Assembly: GCA_943735955.1 (NCBI GenBank)
Contig: OX030959.1
Location: 9,778,754 to 9,842,753 of the forward strand
Direction of reading: 5' to 3'
From: Piscicola geometra
Lineage: Eukaryota; Annelida; Clitellata; Hirudinida; Piscicolidae
Length of the DNA: 64,000 nucleotides
Of the stretch, positions 51,201 to 63,300 are shown piece after piece (the stretch's first letter is position 1; every line of letters starts with the position of its first letter). Below the pieces are notes generated by a model. That model was not told the origin of the DNA. It saw only the letters and a program-made list of their open reading frames with translations, and searched no databases. Made by a program: the position numbers and the translations under genes.

Positions 51201-54200
51201 AGAGACAAAGAGAAGAGACAAAGAGAAGAGGCAAAGAGAAGAGACAAAGAGAAGGGACAAAGAGAAGAGACAAAGAGAAGGGACAAAGAGAAGAGACAAA
51301 GAGGAGAGACAAAGAGAAGAGACAAAGAGAAGAAGCAAAAAGAAGAGACAAAGAAAAGAGGCAAAGAAAAGAGACAAAGAGAAGAGGCAAAGAGAAGAGA
51401 CAAAGAGAAGAGACAAAGAGAAGAAGCAAAGAAAAGAGACAAAGAGAAGAGACAAAGAGAAGAGACAGAGAAGAGACAAAGAGAAGAGGCAAAGAGAAGA
51501 GACAAAGAAAAGGGACAAAGAGAAGAGACAAAGAGAAGAGACAAAGAGAAGAGGCAAAGAGAAGAGACAAAGAGAAGAGACAAAGAGAAGAGACAAAGAG
51601 AAGAGGCAAAGAGAAGAGACAAAGAGAAGAGACAAAGAGAAGGGACAAAGAGAAGAGACAAATAGAAGAGGCAAAGATAAGATACAAAGAGAAGAAACAA
51701 AGAGAAGAGACAAAGAGAAGAGACAAAGAGAAGAGGCAAAGAAAAGAGACAAAGAGAAGAGACAAAGAGAAGAGACAAAGAGAAGAGACAAAGAGAAGAG
51801 ACAAAGAGAAGAAGCAAAGAAAAGAGACAAAGAGAAGAGACAAAGAAAAGAAACAAAGAGAAGAGACAAAGAGAAGATACAAAGAGAAGAGACAAAGAGA
51901 AGAGACAAAGAAAAGAGACAAAGAAAAGAGACAAAGAGAAGATACAAAGAGAAGAGACAAAGAGAAGAGACAAAGAGAAGAAGCAAAAAGAAGAAGCAAA
52001 GAAAAGAGACAAAGAGAAGAGACAAAGAAAAGATACAAAGAAAAGAGACAAAGAGAAGAGACAAAGAGAAGAGACAAAGAGAAGAGGCAAAGAGAAGAGG
52101 CAAAGAGAAGGGACTAAGAGAAGAGACAAAGAGAAGAGACAAAGAGAAGAGACAAAGAGAAGAGACAAAGAGAAGAGACAAAGAGAAGAAACAAAGAGAA
52201 GAGACAAAGAGAAGAGACAAAGAGAAGAGACAAAGAGAAGAGACAAAGAGAAGAGACAAAGAGAAGATACAAAGAGAAGAGACAAAGAGAAGAGACAAAG
52301 AGAAGAGGCAAAGAGAAGAGGCAAAGAGAAGGGACAAAGAGAAGAGACAAAGAGAAGAGACAAAGAGAAGAGGCAAAGAGAAGAGGCAAAGAGAAGGGAC
52401 AAAGAGAAGAGACAAAGAGAAGAGACAAAGAGAAGAGACAAAGAGAAGAGACAAAGAGAAGAGACAAAGAGAAGAGACAAAGAGAAGAAACAAAGAGAAG
52501 AGACAAAGAGAAGAGACAAAGAGAAGAGACAAAGAGAAGAGACAAAGAGAAGAGACAAAGAGAAGAAGCAAAGAGAAGAAGCAAAGAAAAGAGACAAAGA
52601 GAAGAGACAAAGAGAAGAGACAAAGAGAAGATACAAAGAGAAGAGACAAAGAGAAGAGACAGAGAAGAGACAAAGAGAAGAGGCAAAGAGAAGAGACAAA
52701 GAGAAGGGACAAAGAGAAGAGACAAAGAGAAGAGACAAAGAGAAGAAGCAAAAAGAAGAGACAAAAAGAAGAGACAAAGAGAAGAAGCAAAGAGAAGAAG
52801 CAAAGAAAAGAGACAAAGAGAAGAGACAAAGAGAAGAGACAAAGAGAAGAAGCAAAGAGAAGAAGCAAAGAAAAGAGACAAAGAGAAGAGACAAAGAGAA
52901 GAGACAAAGAGAAAAGACAAAGAGAAGATACAAAGAGAAGAGACAAAGAGAAGAGACAGAGAAGAGACAAAGAGAAGAGGCAAAAAGAAGAGACAAAGAG
53001 AAGATACAAATAGAATAGACAAAGAGAAGAGACAAAGAGAAGAAGCAAAGAAAAGAGACAAAGAGAAGAGACAAAGAGAAGAGACAAAGAGAAGAGACAA
53101 AGAGAAGAGACAAAGAGAAGAGACAAAGAGAAGAGACAAAGAGAAGAGACAAAGAGAAGAGACAAAGAGAAGAGACAAAGAGAAGAGACAAAGAGAAGAA
53201 GCAAAGAAAAGAGACGAGGAGAAGAGACAAAGAGAAGAGGCAAAGAGAAGAGACAAAGAGAAGGGACAAAGAGAAGAGACAAAGAGAAGAGACAAGTAGA
53301 AGAGGCAAAGAGAAGAGACAAAGAGAAGAGAAAAAGAGAAGAGACAAAGAGAAGAGACAAAGAGAAGAGACAAAGAGAAGAGACAAAGAGAAGAGACAAA
53401 GAGAAGATACAAAGAGATGAGACAAAGAGAAGATACAAAGAGAAGAGACAAAGAGAAGAGACAAAGAGAAGAAACAAAGAGAAGAGACAAAGAGAAGAGA
53501 CAAAGAGAAGAGACAAAGAGAAGAGAAAAAGAGAAGAGACAAAGAGAAGAGACAAAGAGAAGAGACAAAGAGAAGAGACAAAGAGAAGAGACAAAGAGAA
53601 GAAGCAAAGAGAAGAAGCAAAGAAAAGAGACAAAGAGAAGAGACAAAGAGAAGAGACAAAGAGAAGATACAAAGAGAAGAGACAAAGAGAAGAGACAGAG
53701 AAGAGACAAAGAGAAGAGGCAAAGATAAGAGACAAAGAGAAGATACAAAGAGAAGAGACAAAGAGAAGAGACAGAGAAGAGACAAAGAGAAGAGGCAAAG
53801 AGAAGAGACAAAGAGAATGGACAAAGAGAAGAGACAAAGAGAAGAGACAAAGAGAAGAGACAAAGAGAAGAGACAAAGAGAAGAAGCAAAAAGAAGAGAC
53901 AAAGAAAAGAGGCAAAGAGAAGAGACAAAGAGAAGAGACAAAGAGAAGAGGCAAAGAGAAGAGACAAAGAGAAGAGACAAAGAGAAGAAGCAAAGAGAAG
54001 AGACAAATAGAATAGACAAAGAGAAGAGACAAAGAGAAGAAGCAAAGAAAAGAGACAAAGAGAAGAGACAAAGAGAAGAGACAAAGAGAAGAGACAAAGA
54101 GAAGATACAAAGAGAAGAGACAAAGAGAAGAGACAAAGAAAAGAGACAAAGAGAAGATACAAAGAGAAGAGACAAAGAGAAGAGACAAAGAGAAGAAGCA

Positions 54201-56764
54201 AAGAGAAGAAGCAAAGAAAAGAGACAAAGAGAAGAGACAAAGAGAAGAGACAAAGAGGAGAGACAAAGAGAAGATACAAAGAGAAGAGACAAAGAGAAGA
54301 GACAGAGAAGAGACAAAGAGAAGAGGCAAGGAGAAGAGACAAAGAGAAGGGACAAAGAGAAGAGACAAAGAGAAGAGACAAAGAAAAGAGACAAAGAGAA
54401 GAAGCAAAAAGAAGAGACAAAGAGAAGAAGCAAAGAGAAGAAGCAAAGAAAAGAGACAAAGAGAAGAGACAAAGAGAAGAGACAAAGAGAAGATACAAAG
54501 AGAAGAGACAAAGAGAAGAGACAGAGAAGAGACAAAGAGAAGAGGCAAAGAGAAGAGACAAAGAGAAGGGACAAAGAGAAGAGACAAAGAGAAGAGACAA
54601 AGAGAAGAGACAAAGAGAAGAGACAAAGAGAAGAAGCAAAAAGAAGAGACAAAAAAAAGAGACAAAGAGAAGAAGCAAAAAGAAGAAGCAAAGAAAAGAG
54701 ACAAAGAGAAGAGACAAAGAGAAGAGACAAAGAGAAGAAGCAAAGAGAAGAAGCAAAGAAAAGAGACAAAGAGAAGAGACAAAGAGAAGAGACAAAGAGA
54801 AAAGACAAAGAGAAGATACAAAGAGAAGAGACAAAGAGAAGAGACAAAGAGAAGAGACAAAGAGAAGAGACAAAGAGAAGATACAAAGGGAAGAGACAAA
54901 GAGAAGAGACAAAGAGAAGAGACAAAGAGAAGAAGCAAAGAGAAGAAGCAAAGAAAAGAGACAAAGAGAAGAGACAAAGAGAAGAGACAAAGAGAAGATA
55001 CAAAGAGAAGAGACAAAGAGAAGAGACAGAGAAGAGACAAAGAGAAGAGGCAAAGAGAAGAGACAAAGAGAAGGGACAAAGAGAAGAGACAAAGAGAAGA
55101 AGCAAAAAGAAGAGACAAAAAGAAGAGACAAAGAGAAGAAGCAAAAAGAAGAAGCAAAGAAAAGAGACAAAGAGAAGAGACAAAGAGAAGAGACAAAGAG
55201 AAGAAGCAAAGAGAAGAAGCAAAGAAAAGAGACAAAGAGAAGAGACAAAGAGAAGAGACAAAGAGAAAAGACAAAGAGACGATACAAAGAGAAGAGACAA
55301 AGAGAAGAGACAGAGAAGAGACAAAGAGAAGAGGCAAAGAGAAGAGACAAAGAGAAGATACAAATAGAATAGACAAAGAGAAGAGACAAAGAGAAGAAGC
55401 AAAGAAAAGAGACAAAGAGAAGAGACAAAGAGAAGAGACAAAGAGAAGAGACAAAGAGAAGATACAAAGGGAAGAGACAAAGAGAAGAGACAAAGAGAAG
55501 AGACAAAGAGAAGAAGCAAAGAGAAGAAGCAAAGAAAAGAGACAAAGAGAAGAGACAAAGAGAAGAGACAATGAGAAGATACAAAGAGAAGAGACAAAGA
55601 GAAGAGACAGAGAAGAGACAAAGATTAGAGGCAAAGAGAAGAGACAAAGAGAAGGGACAAAGAGAAGAGACAAAGAGAAGAGGCAAAGAGAAGAGACAAA
55701 GAGAAGAGACAAAGAGAAGAAGCAAAAAGAAGAGACAAAGAAAAGAGGCAAAGAGAAGAGACAAAGAGAAGAGACAAAGAGAAGAGGCAAAGAGAAGAGA
55801 CAAAGAGAAGAGACAAAGAGAAGAAGCAAAGAGAAGAGACAAATAGAATAGACAAAGAGAAGAGACAAAGAGAAGAAGCAAAGAAAAGAGACAAAGAGAA
55901 GAGACAAAGAGAAGAGACAAAGAGAAGAGACAAAGAGAAGATACAAAGAGAAGAGACAAAGAGAAGAGGCAAAGAAAAGAGACAAAGACAAGATACAAAG
56001 AGAAGAGACAAAGAGAAGAGACAAAGAGAAGAGACAAAGAAAAGAGACAAAGAAAAGAGACAAAGAGAAGATACAAAGAGAAGAGACAAAGAGAAGAGAC
56101 AAAGAGAAGAAGCAAAAAGGAGAAGCAAAGAAAAGAGACAAAAAGAAGAGACAGAGAAAAGATACAAAGAGAAGAGACAAAGAGAAGAGACAAAGAGAAG
56201 AGACAAAGAGAAGAGGCAAAGAGAAGAGGCAAAGAGAAGGGACAAAGAGAAGAGACAAAGAGAAGAGACAAAGAGAAGAGACAAAGAGTAGAGACAAAGA
56301 GAAGAGACAAAGAGAAGAGACAAAAAGAAGAAACAAAGAGAAGAGACAAAGAGAAGAGACAAAGAGAAGAGGCAAAGAGAAGAGACAAAGAGAAGAGACA
56401 AAGAGAAGGGACAAAGAGAAGAGACAAATAGAAGAGGCAAAGATAAGATACAAAGAGAAGAAACAAAGAGAAGAGACAAAGAGAAGAGACAAAGAGAAGA
56501 GGCTAAGAAAAGAGACAAAGAGAAGAGACAAAGAGAAGAGACAAAGAGAAGAGACAAAGAGAAGAGACAAAGAGAAGAAGCAAAGAAAAGAGACAAAGAG
56601 AAGAGACAAAGAGAAGAGACAAAGAGAAGAGACAAAGAAAAGAGACAAAGAAAAGAGACAAAGAGAAGATACAAAGAGAAGAGACAAAGAGAAGAGACAG
56701 AGAAGAGACAAAGAGAAGAGGCAAAGAGAAGAGACAGAGAAGAGACAAAGAGAAGAGGCAAAGA

Positions 56765-59700
56765 GAAGAGACAAAGAGAAGGGACAAAGAGAAGAGACAA
56801 AGAGAAGAGACAAAGAGAAGAGACAAAGAGAAGAGACAAAGAGAAGAGACAAAGAGAAGAAGCAAAAAGAAGAGACAAAAAGAAGAGACAAAGAGAAGAA
56901 GCAAAGAGAAGAAGCAAAAAAAAGAGACAAAGAGAAGAGACAAAGAGAAGAGACAAAGAGAAGAAGCAAAGAGAAGAAGCAAAGAAAAGAGACAAAGAGA
57001 AGAGGCAAAGAGAAGAGACAAAGAGAAGATACAAATAGAATAGACAAAGAGAAGAGACAAAGAGAAGAAGCAAAGAAAAGAGACAAAGAGAAGAGACAAA
57101 GAGAAGAGACAAAGAGAAGAGACAAAGAGAAGATACAAAGGGAAGAGACAAAGAGAAGAGACAAAGAGAAGAGACAAAAAGAAGAAGCAAAGAGAAGAAG
57201 CAAAGAAAAGAGACAAAGAGAAGAGACAAAGAGAAGAGACAAAGAGAAGATACAGAGAAGAGACAAAGAGAAGAGGCAAAGAGAAGAGACAAAGAGAAGG
57301 GACAAAGAGAAGAGACAAAGAGAAGAGATAAAGAGAAGAGACAAAGAGAAGAGACAAAGAGAAGAAGCAAAAAGAAGAGACAAAGAAAAGAGGCAAAGAG
57401 AAGAGACAAAGAGAAGAGACAAAGAGAAGAAGCAAAGAGAAGAGACAAAGAGAAGAGACAAAGAGAAGAAGCAAAGAGAAGAGACAAATAGAATAGACAA
57501 AGAGAAGAGACAAAGAGAAGAAGCAAAGAATAGAGACAAAGAGAAGAGACAAAGAGAAGAGACAAAGAGAAGAGACAAAGAGAAGATACAAAGAGAAAAG
57601 ACAAAGAGAAGAGGCAAAGAAAAGAGACAAAGACAAGATACAAAGAGAAGAGACAAAGAGAAGAGACAAAGAGAAGAAGCAAAGAGAAGAAGCAAAGAAA
57701 AGAGACAAAGAGAAGAGACAAAGAGAAGAGACAAAGAGAAGAGACAAAGAGAAGAGACAGAGAAGAGACAAAGAGAAGAGGCAAAGAGAAGAGACAAAGA
57801 GAAGAAGCAAAAAGAAGAGACAAAGAAAAGAGGCAAAGAGAAGAGACAAAGAGAAGAGACAAAGAGAAGAGGCAAAGAAAAGAGACAAAGACAAGATACA
57901 AAGAGAAGAGACAAAGAGAAGAGACAAAGAGAAGAAGCAAAGAGAAGAAGCAAAGAAAAGAGACAAAGAGAAGAGACAAAGAGAAGAGACAAAGAGAAGA
58001 GACAAAGAGAAGGGACAAAGAGAAGAGACAAAGAGAAGAGACAAAGAGAAGAGACAAAGAGAAGAGACAAAGAGAAGAGACAAAGAGAAGAAGCAAAAAG
58101 AAGAGACAAAAAGAAGAGACAAAGAGAAGAAGCAAAGAGAAGAAGCAAAAAAAAGAGACAAAGAGAAGAGACAAAGAGAAGAGACAAAGAGAAGAAGCAA
58201 AGAGAAGAAGCAAAGAAAAGAGACAAAGAGAAGAGGCAAAGAGAAGAGACAAAGAGAAGATACAAATAGAATAGACAAAGAGAAGAGACAAAGAGAAGAA
58301 GCAAAGAAAAGAGACAAAGAGAAGAGACAAAGAGAAGAGACAAAGAGAAGAGACAAAGAGAAGATACAAAGGGAAGAGACAAAGAGAAGAGACAAAGAGA
58401 AGAGACAAAAAGAAGAAGCAAAGAGAAGAAGCAAAGAAAAGAGACAAAGAGAAGAGACAAAGAGAAGAGACAAAGAGAAGATACAGAGAAGAGACAAAGA
58501 GAAGAGGCAAAGAGAAGAGACAAAGAGAAGGGACAAAGAGAAGAGACAAAGAGAAGAGATAAAGAGAAGAGACAAAGAGAAGAGACAAAGAGAAGAAGCA
58601 AAAAGAAGAGACAAAGAAAAGAGGCAAAGAGAAGAGACAAAGAGAAGAGACAAAGAGAAGAAGCAAAGAGAAGAGACAAAGAGAAGAGACAAAGAGAAGA
58701 AGCAAAGAGAAGAGACAAATAGAATAGACAAAGAGAAGAGACAAAGAGAAGAAGCAAAGAATAGAGACAAAGAGAAGAGACAAAGAGAAGAGACAAAGAG
58801 AAGAGACAAAGAGAAGATACAAAGAGAAAAGACAAAGAGAAGAGGCAAAGAAAAGAGACAAAGACAAGATACAAAGAGAAGAGACAAAGAGAAGAGACAA
58901 AGAGAAGAAGCAAAGAGAAGAAGCAAAGAAAAGAGACAAAGAGAAGAGACAAAGAGAAGAGACAAAGAGAAGAGACAAAGAGAAGAGACAGAGAAGAGAC
59001 AAAGAGAAGAGGCAAAGAGAAGAGACAAAGAGAAGAAGCAAAAAGAAGAGACAAAGAAAAGAGGCAAAGAGAAGAGACAAAGAGAAGAGACAAAGAGAAG
59101 AGGCAAAGAAAAGAGACAAAGACAAGATACAAAGAGAAGAGACAAAGAGAAGAGACAAAGAGAAGAAGCAAAGAGAAGAAGCAAAGAAAAGAGACAAAGA
59201 GAAGAGACAAAGAGAAGAGACAAAGAGAAGAGACAAAGAGAAGGGACAAAGAGAAGAGACAAAGAGAAGAGACAAAGAGAAGAGACAAAGAGAAGAGACA
59301 AAGAGAAGAGACAAAGAGAAGAAGCAAAAAGAAGAGACAAAAAGAAGAGACAAAGAGAAGAAGCAAAGAGAAGAAGCAAAAAAAAGAGACAAAGAGAAGA
59401 GACAAAGAGAAGAGACAAAGAGAAGAAGCAAAGAGAAGAAGCAAAGAAAAGAGACAAAGAGAAGAGACAAAGAGAAGAGACAAAGAGAAAAGACAAAGAG
59501 AAGATACAAAGAGAAGAGACAAAGAGAAGAGACAGAGAAGAGACAAAGAGAAGAGGCAAAGAGAAGAGACAAAGAGAAGATACAAATAGAATAGACAAAG
59601 AGAAGAGACAAAGAGAAGAAGCAAAGAAAAGAGACAAAGAGAAGAGACAAAGAGAAGAGACAAAGAGAAGAGACAAAGAGAAGATACAAAGGGAAGAGAC

Positions 59701-60350
59701 AAAGAGAAGAGACAAAGAGAAGAGACAAAAAGAAGAAGCAAAGAGAAGAAGCAAAGAAAAGAGACAAAGAGAAGAGACAAAGAGAAGAGACAAAGAGAAG
59801 ATACAGAGAAGAGACAAAGAGAAGAGGCAAAGAGAAGAGACAAAGAGAAGGGACAAAGAGAAGAGACAAAGAGAAGAGATAAAGAGAAGAGACAAAGAGA
59901 AGAGACAAAGAGAAGAAGCAAAAAGAAGAGACAAAGAAAAGAGGCAAAGAGAAGAGACAAAGAGAAGAGACAAAGAGAAGAAGCAAAGAGAAGAGACAAA
60001 GAGAAGAGACAAAGAGAAGAAGCAAAGAGAAGAGACAAATAGAATAGACAAAGAGAAGAGACAAAGAGAAGAAGCAAAGAATAGAGACAAAGAGAAGAGA
60101 CAAAGAGAAGAGACAAAGAGAAGAGACAAAGAGAAGATACAAAGAGAAAAGACAAAGAGAAGAGGCAAAGAAAAGAGACAAAGACAAGATACAAAGAGAA
60201 GAGACAAAGAGAAGAGACAAAGAGAAGAAGCAAAGAGAAGAAGCAAAGAAAAGAGACAAAGAGAAGAGACAAAGAGAAGAGACAAAGAGAAGAGACAAAG
60301 AGAAGAGACAGAGAAGAGACAAAGAGAAGAGGCAAAGAGAAGAGACAAAG
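56765..60350. repeat. 1,231-bp tandem triplication
   Basis: GGGAC 56781/58012; GCAAAAAAAAG 56914/58145/59376; TACAAATAG 57030/58261/59581; TACAAAGGG 57134/58365/59685; GACAAGAT 57632/58863/60183. Spacing is 1,231, except between copies 2 and 3 after 59.4 kb, where it is 1,320, showing an 89-base difference. Confidence 0.87.
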
Positions 60351-63300
60351 AGAAGGGACAAAGAGAAGAGACAAAGAGAAGAGACAAAGAGAAGAGACAA
60401 AGAGGAGAGACAAAGAGAAGAAGCAAAAAGAAGAGACAAAGAAAAGAGGCAAAGAGAAGAGACAAAGAGAAGAGACAAAGAGAAGAGACAAAGAGAAGAG
60501 GCAAAGAGAAGAGACAAAGAGAAGAGACAAAGAGAAGGGACAAAGAGAAGAGACAAATAGAAGAGGCAAAGATAAGATACAAAGAGAAGAAACAAAGAGA
60601 AGAGACAAAGAGAAGAGACAAAGAGAAGAGACAAAGAGAAGATACAAAGAGAAGAGACAAAGAGAAGAGACAAAGAGAAGAGACAAAGAGAAGAGACAAA
60701 GAGAAGATACAAAAAGAAGAGACAAAGAGAAGAGACAAAGAGAAGAGACAAAGAGAAGAGACAAAGAGAAAAGACAAAGAGAAGAGACAAAGAGAAGAGA
60801 CAAAAAGAAGAAGCAAAGAGAAGAAGCAAAGAAAAGAGACAAAGAGAAGAGACAAAGAGAAGAGACAAAGAGAAGATACAAAGAGAAGAGACAAAGAGAA
60901 GAGACAGAGAAGAGACAAAGAGAAGAGGCAAAGAGAAGAGACAAAGAGAAGGGACAAAGAGAAGAGACAAAGAGAAGAGACAAAGAGAAGAGACAAAGAG
61001 AAGAGACAAAGAAAAGAAGCAAAAAGAAGAGACAAAGAAAAGAGGCAAAGAGAAGAGACAAAGAGAAGAGACAAAGAGAAGAAGCAAAGAGAAGAGACAA
61101 ATAGAATAGACAAAGAGAAGAGACAAAGAGAAGAAGCAAAGAAAAGAGACAAAGAGAAGAGACAAAGAGAAGAGACAAAGAGAAGAGACAAAGAGAAGAG
61201 ACAAAGAGAAGAGACAAAGAGAAGATACAAAGAGAAGAGACAAAGAGAAGAGACAAAGAAAAGAGACAAAGAGAAGATACAAAGAGAAGAGACAAAGAGA
61301 AGAGACAAAGAGAAGAAGCAAAGAGTAGAAGCAAATAAAAGAGACAAAGAGAAGAGACAAAGAGAAGAGACAAAGAGAAGATACAAAGAGAAGAGACAAA
61401 GAGAAGAGACAGAGAAGAGACAAAGAGAAGAGGCAAAGAGAAGAGACAAGGAGAAGGGACAAAGAGAAGAGACAAAGAGAAGAGACAAAGAGAAGAGACA
61501 AAGAGAAGAGACAAAGAGAAGAAGCAAAAAGAAGAGACAAAGAAAAGAGGCAAAGAGAAGAGACAAAGAGAAGAGACAAAGAGAAGAGACAAAGAGAAGA
61601 GGCAAAGAGAAGAGACAAAGAGAAGAGACAAAGAGAAGGGACAAAGAGAAGAGACAAATAGAAGAGGCAAAGATAAGATACAAAGAGAAGAAACAAAGAG
61701 AAGAGACAAAGAGAAGAGACAAAAAGAAAAGACAAAGAGAAGAGACAAAGAGAAGAGACAAAGAGAAGATACAAAAAGAAGAGACAAAGAGAAGAGACAA
61801 AGAGAAGAGACAAAGAGAAGAGACAAAGAGAAGAGACAAAGAGAAGAGACAAAGAGAAGAGACAAAGAGAAGAAGCAAAGAGAAGAAGCAAAGAAAAGAG
61901 ACAAAGAGAAGAGACAAAGAGAAGAGACAAAGAGAAGATACAAAGAGAAGAGACAAAGAGAAGAAGCAAAGAGAAGAGACAAATAGAATAGACAAAGAGA
62001 AGAGACAAAGAGAAGAAGCAAAGAAAAGAGACAAAGAGAAGAGACAAAGAGAAGAGACAAAGAGAAGAGACAAAGAGAAGAGACAAAGAGAAGATACAAA
62101 GAGAAGAGACAAAGAGAAGAGACAAAGAAAAGAGACAAAGAGAAGATACAAAGAGAAGAGACAAAGAGAAGAGACAAAGAGAAGAAGCAAAGAGAAGAAG
62201 CAAAGAAAAGAGACAAAGAGAAGAGACAAAGAGAAGAGACAAAGAGAAGAGGCAAAGAGAAGAGACAAAGAGAAGAGACAAAGAGAAGAAGCAAAGAGAA
62301 GAGACAAATAGAATAGACAAAGAGAAGAGACAAAGAGAAGAAGCAAAGAAAAGAGACAAAGAGAAGAGACAAAGAGAAGAGACAAAGAGAAGAGACAAAG
62401 AGAAGAGACAAAGAGAAGATACAAAGAGAAGAGACAAAGAGAAGAGACAAAGAAAAGAGACAAAGAGAAGATACAAAGAGAAGAGACAAAGAGAAGAGAC
62501 AAAGAGAAGAAGCAAAGAGAAGAAGCAAAGAAAAGAGACAAAGAGAAGAGACAAAGAGAAGAGACAAAGAGAAGAGACAAAGAGAAGATACAAAGAGAAG
62601 AGACAAAGAGAAGAGACAGAGAAGAGACAAAGAGAAGAGGCAAAGAGAAGAGACAAAGAGAAGGGACAAAGAGAAGAGACAAAGAGAAGAGACAAAGAGA
62701 AGAGACAAAGAGAAGAGACAAAGAGAAGAAGCAAAAAGAAGAGACAAAGAAAAGAGGCAAAGAGAAGAGACAAAGAGAAGAGACAAAGAGAAGAGACAAA
62801 GAGAAGAGGCAAAGAGAAGAGACAAAGAGAAGAGACAAAGAGAAGAGACAAAGAGAAGAGACAAAGAGAAGAGACAAAGAGAAGAGACAAAGAGAAGAGG
62901 CAAAGAGAAGAGACAAAGAGAAGGGACAAAGAGAAGAGACAAAGAGAAGGGACAAAGAGAAGAGACAAAGAGGAGAGACAAAGAGAAGAGACAAAGAGAA
63001 GAAGCAAAAAGAAGAGACAAAGAAAAGAGGCAAAGAGAAGAGACAAAGAGAAGAGACAAAGAGAAGAAGCAAAGAAAAGAGACAAAGAGAAGAGACAAAG
63101 AGAAGAGACAGAGAAGAGACAAAGAGAAGAGGCAAAGAGAAGAGACAAAGAGAAGGGACAAAGAGAAGAGACAAAGAGAAGAGACAAAGAGAAGAGGCAA
63201 AGAGAAGAGACAAAGAGAAGAGACAAAGAGAAGAGACAAAGAGAAGAGGCAAAGAGAAGAGACAAAGAGAAGAGACAAAGAGAAGGGACAAAGAGAAGAG

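Noticed and set aside
7211..55846. Plus-strand frames rich in KRRDKEKRQREET, resembling charged coiled-coil proteins
   Set aside because: Same satellite read on the other strand; starts arise from chance ATGAGAC/AATGGAC variants and ends from TAG/TAA variants.
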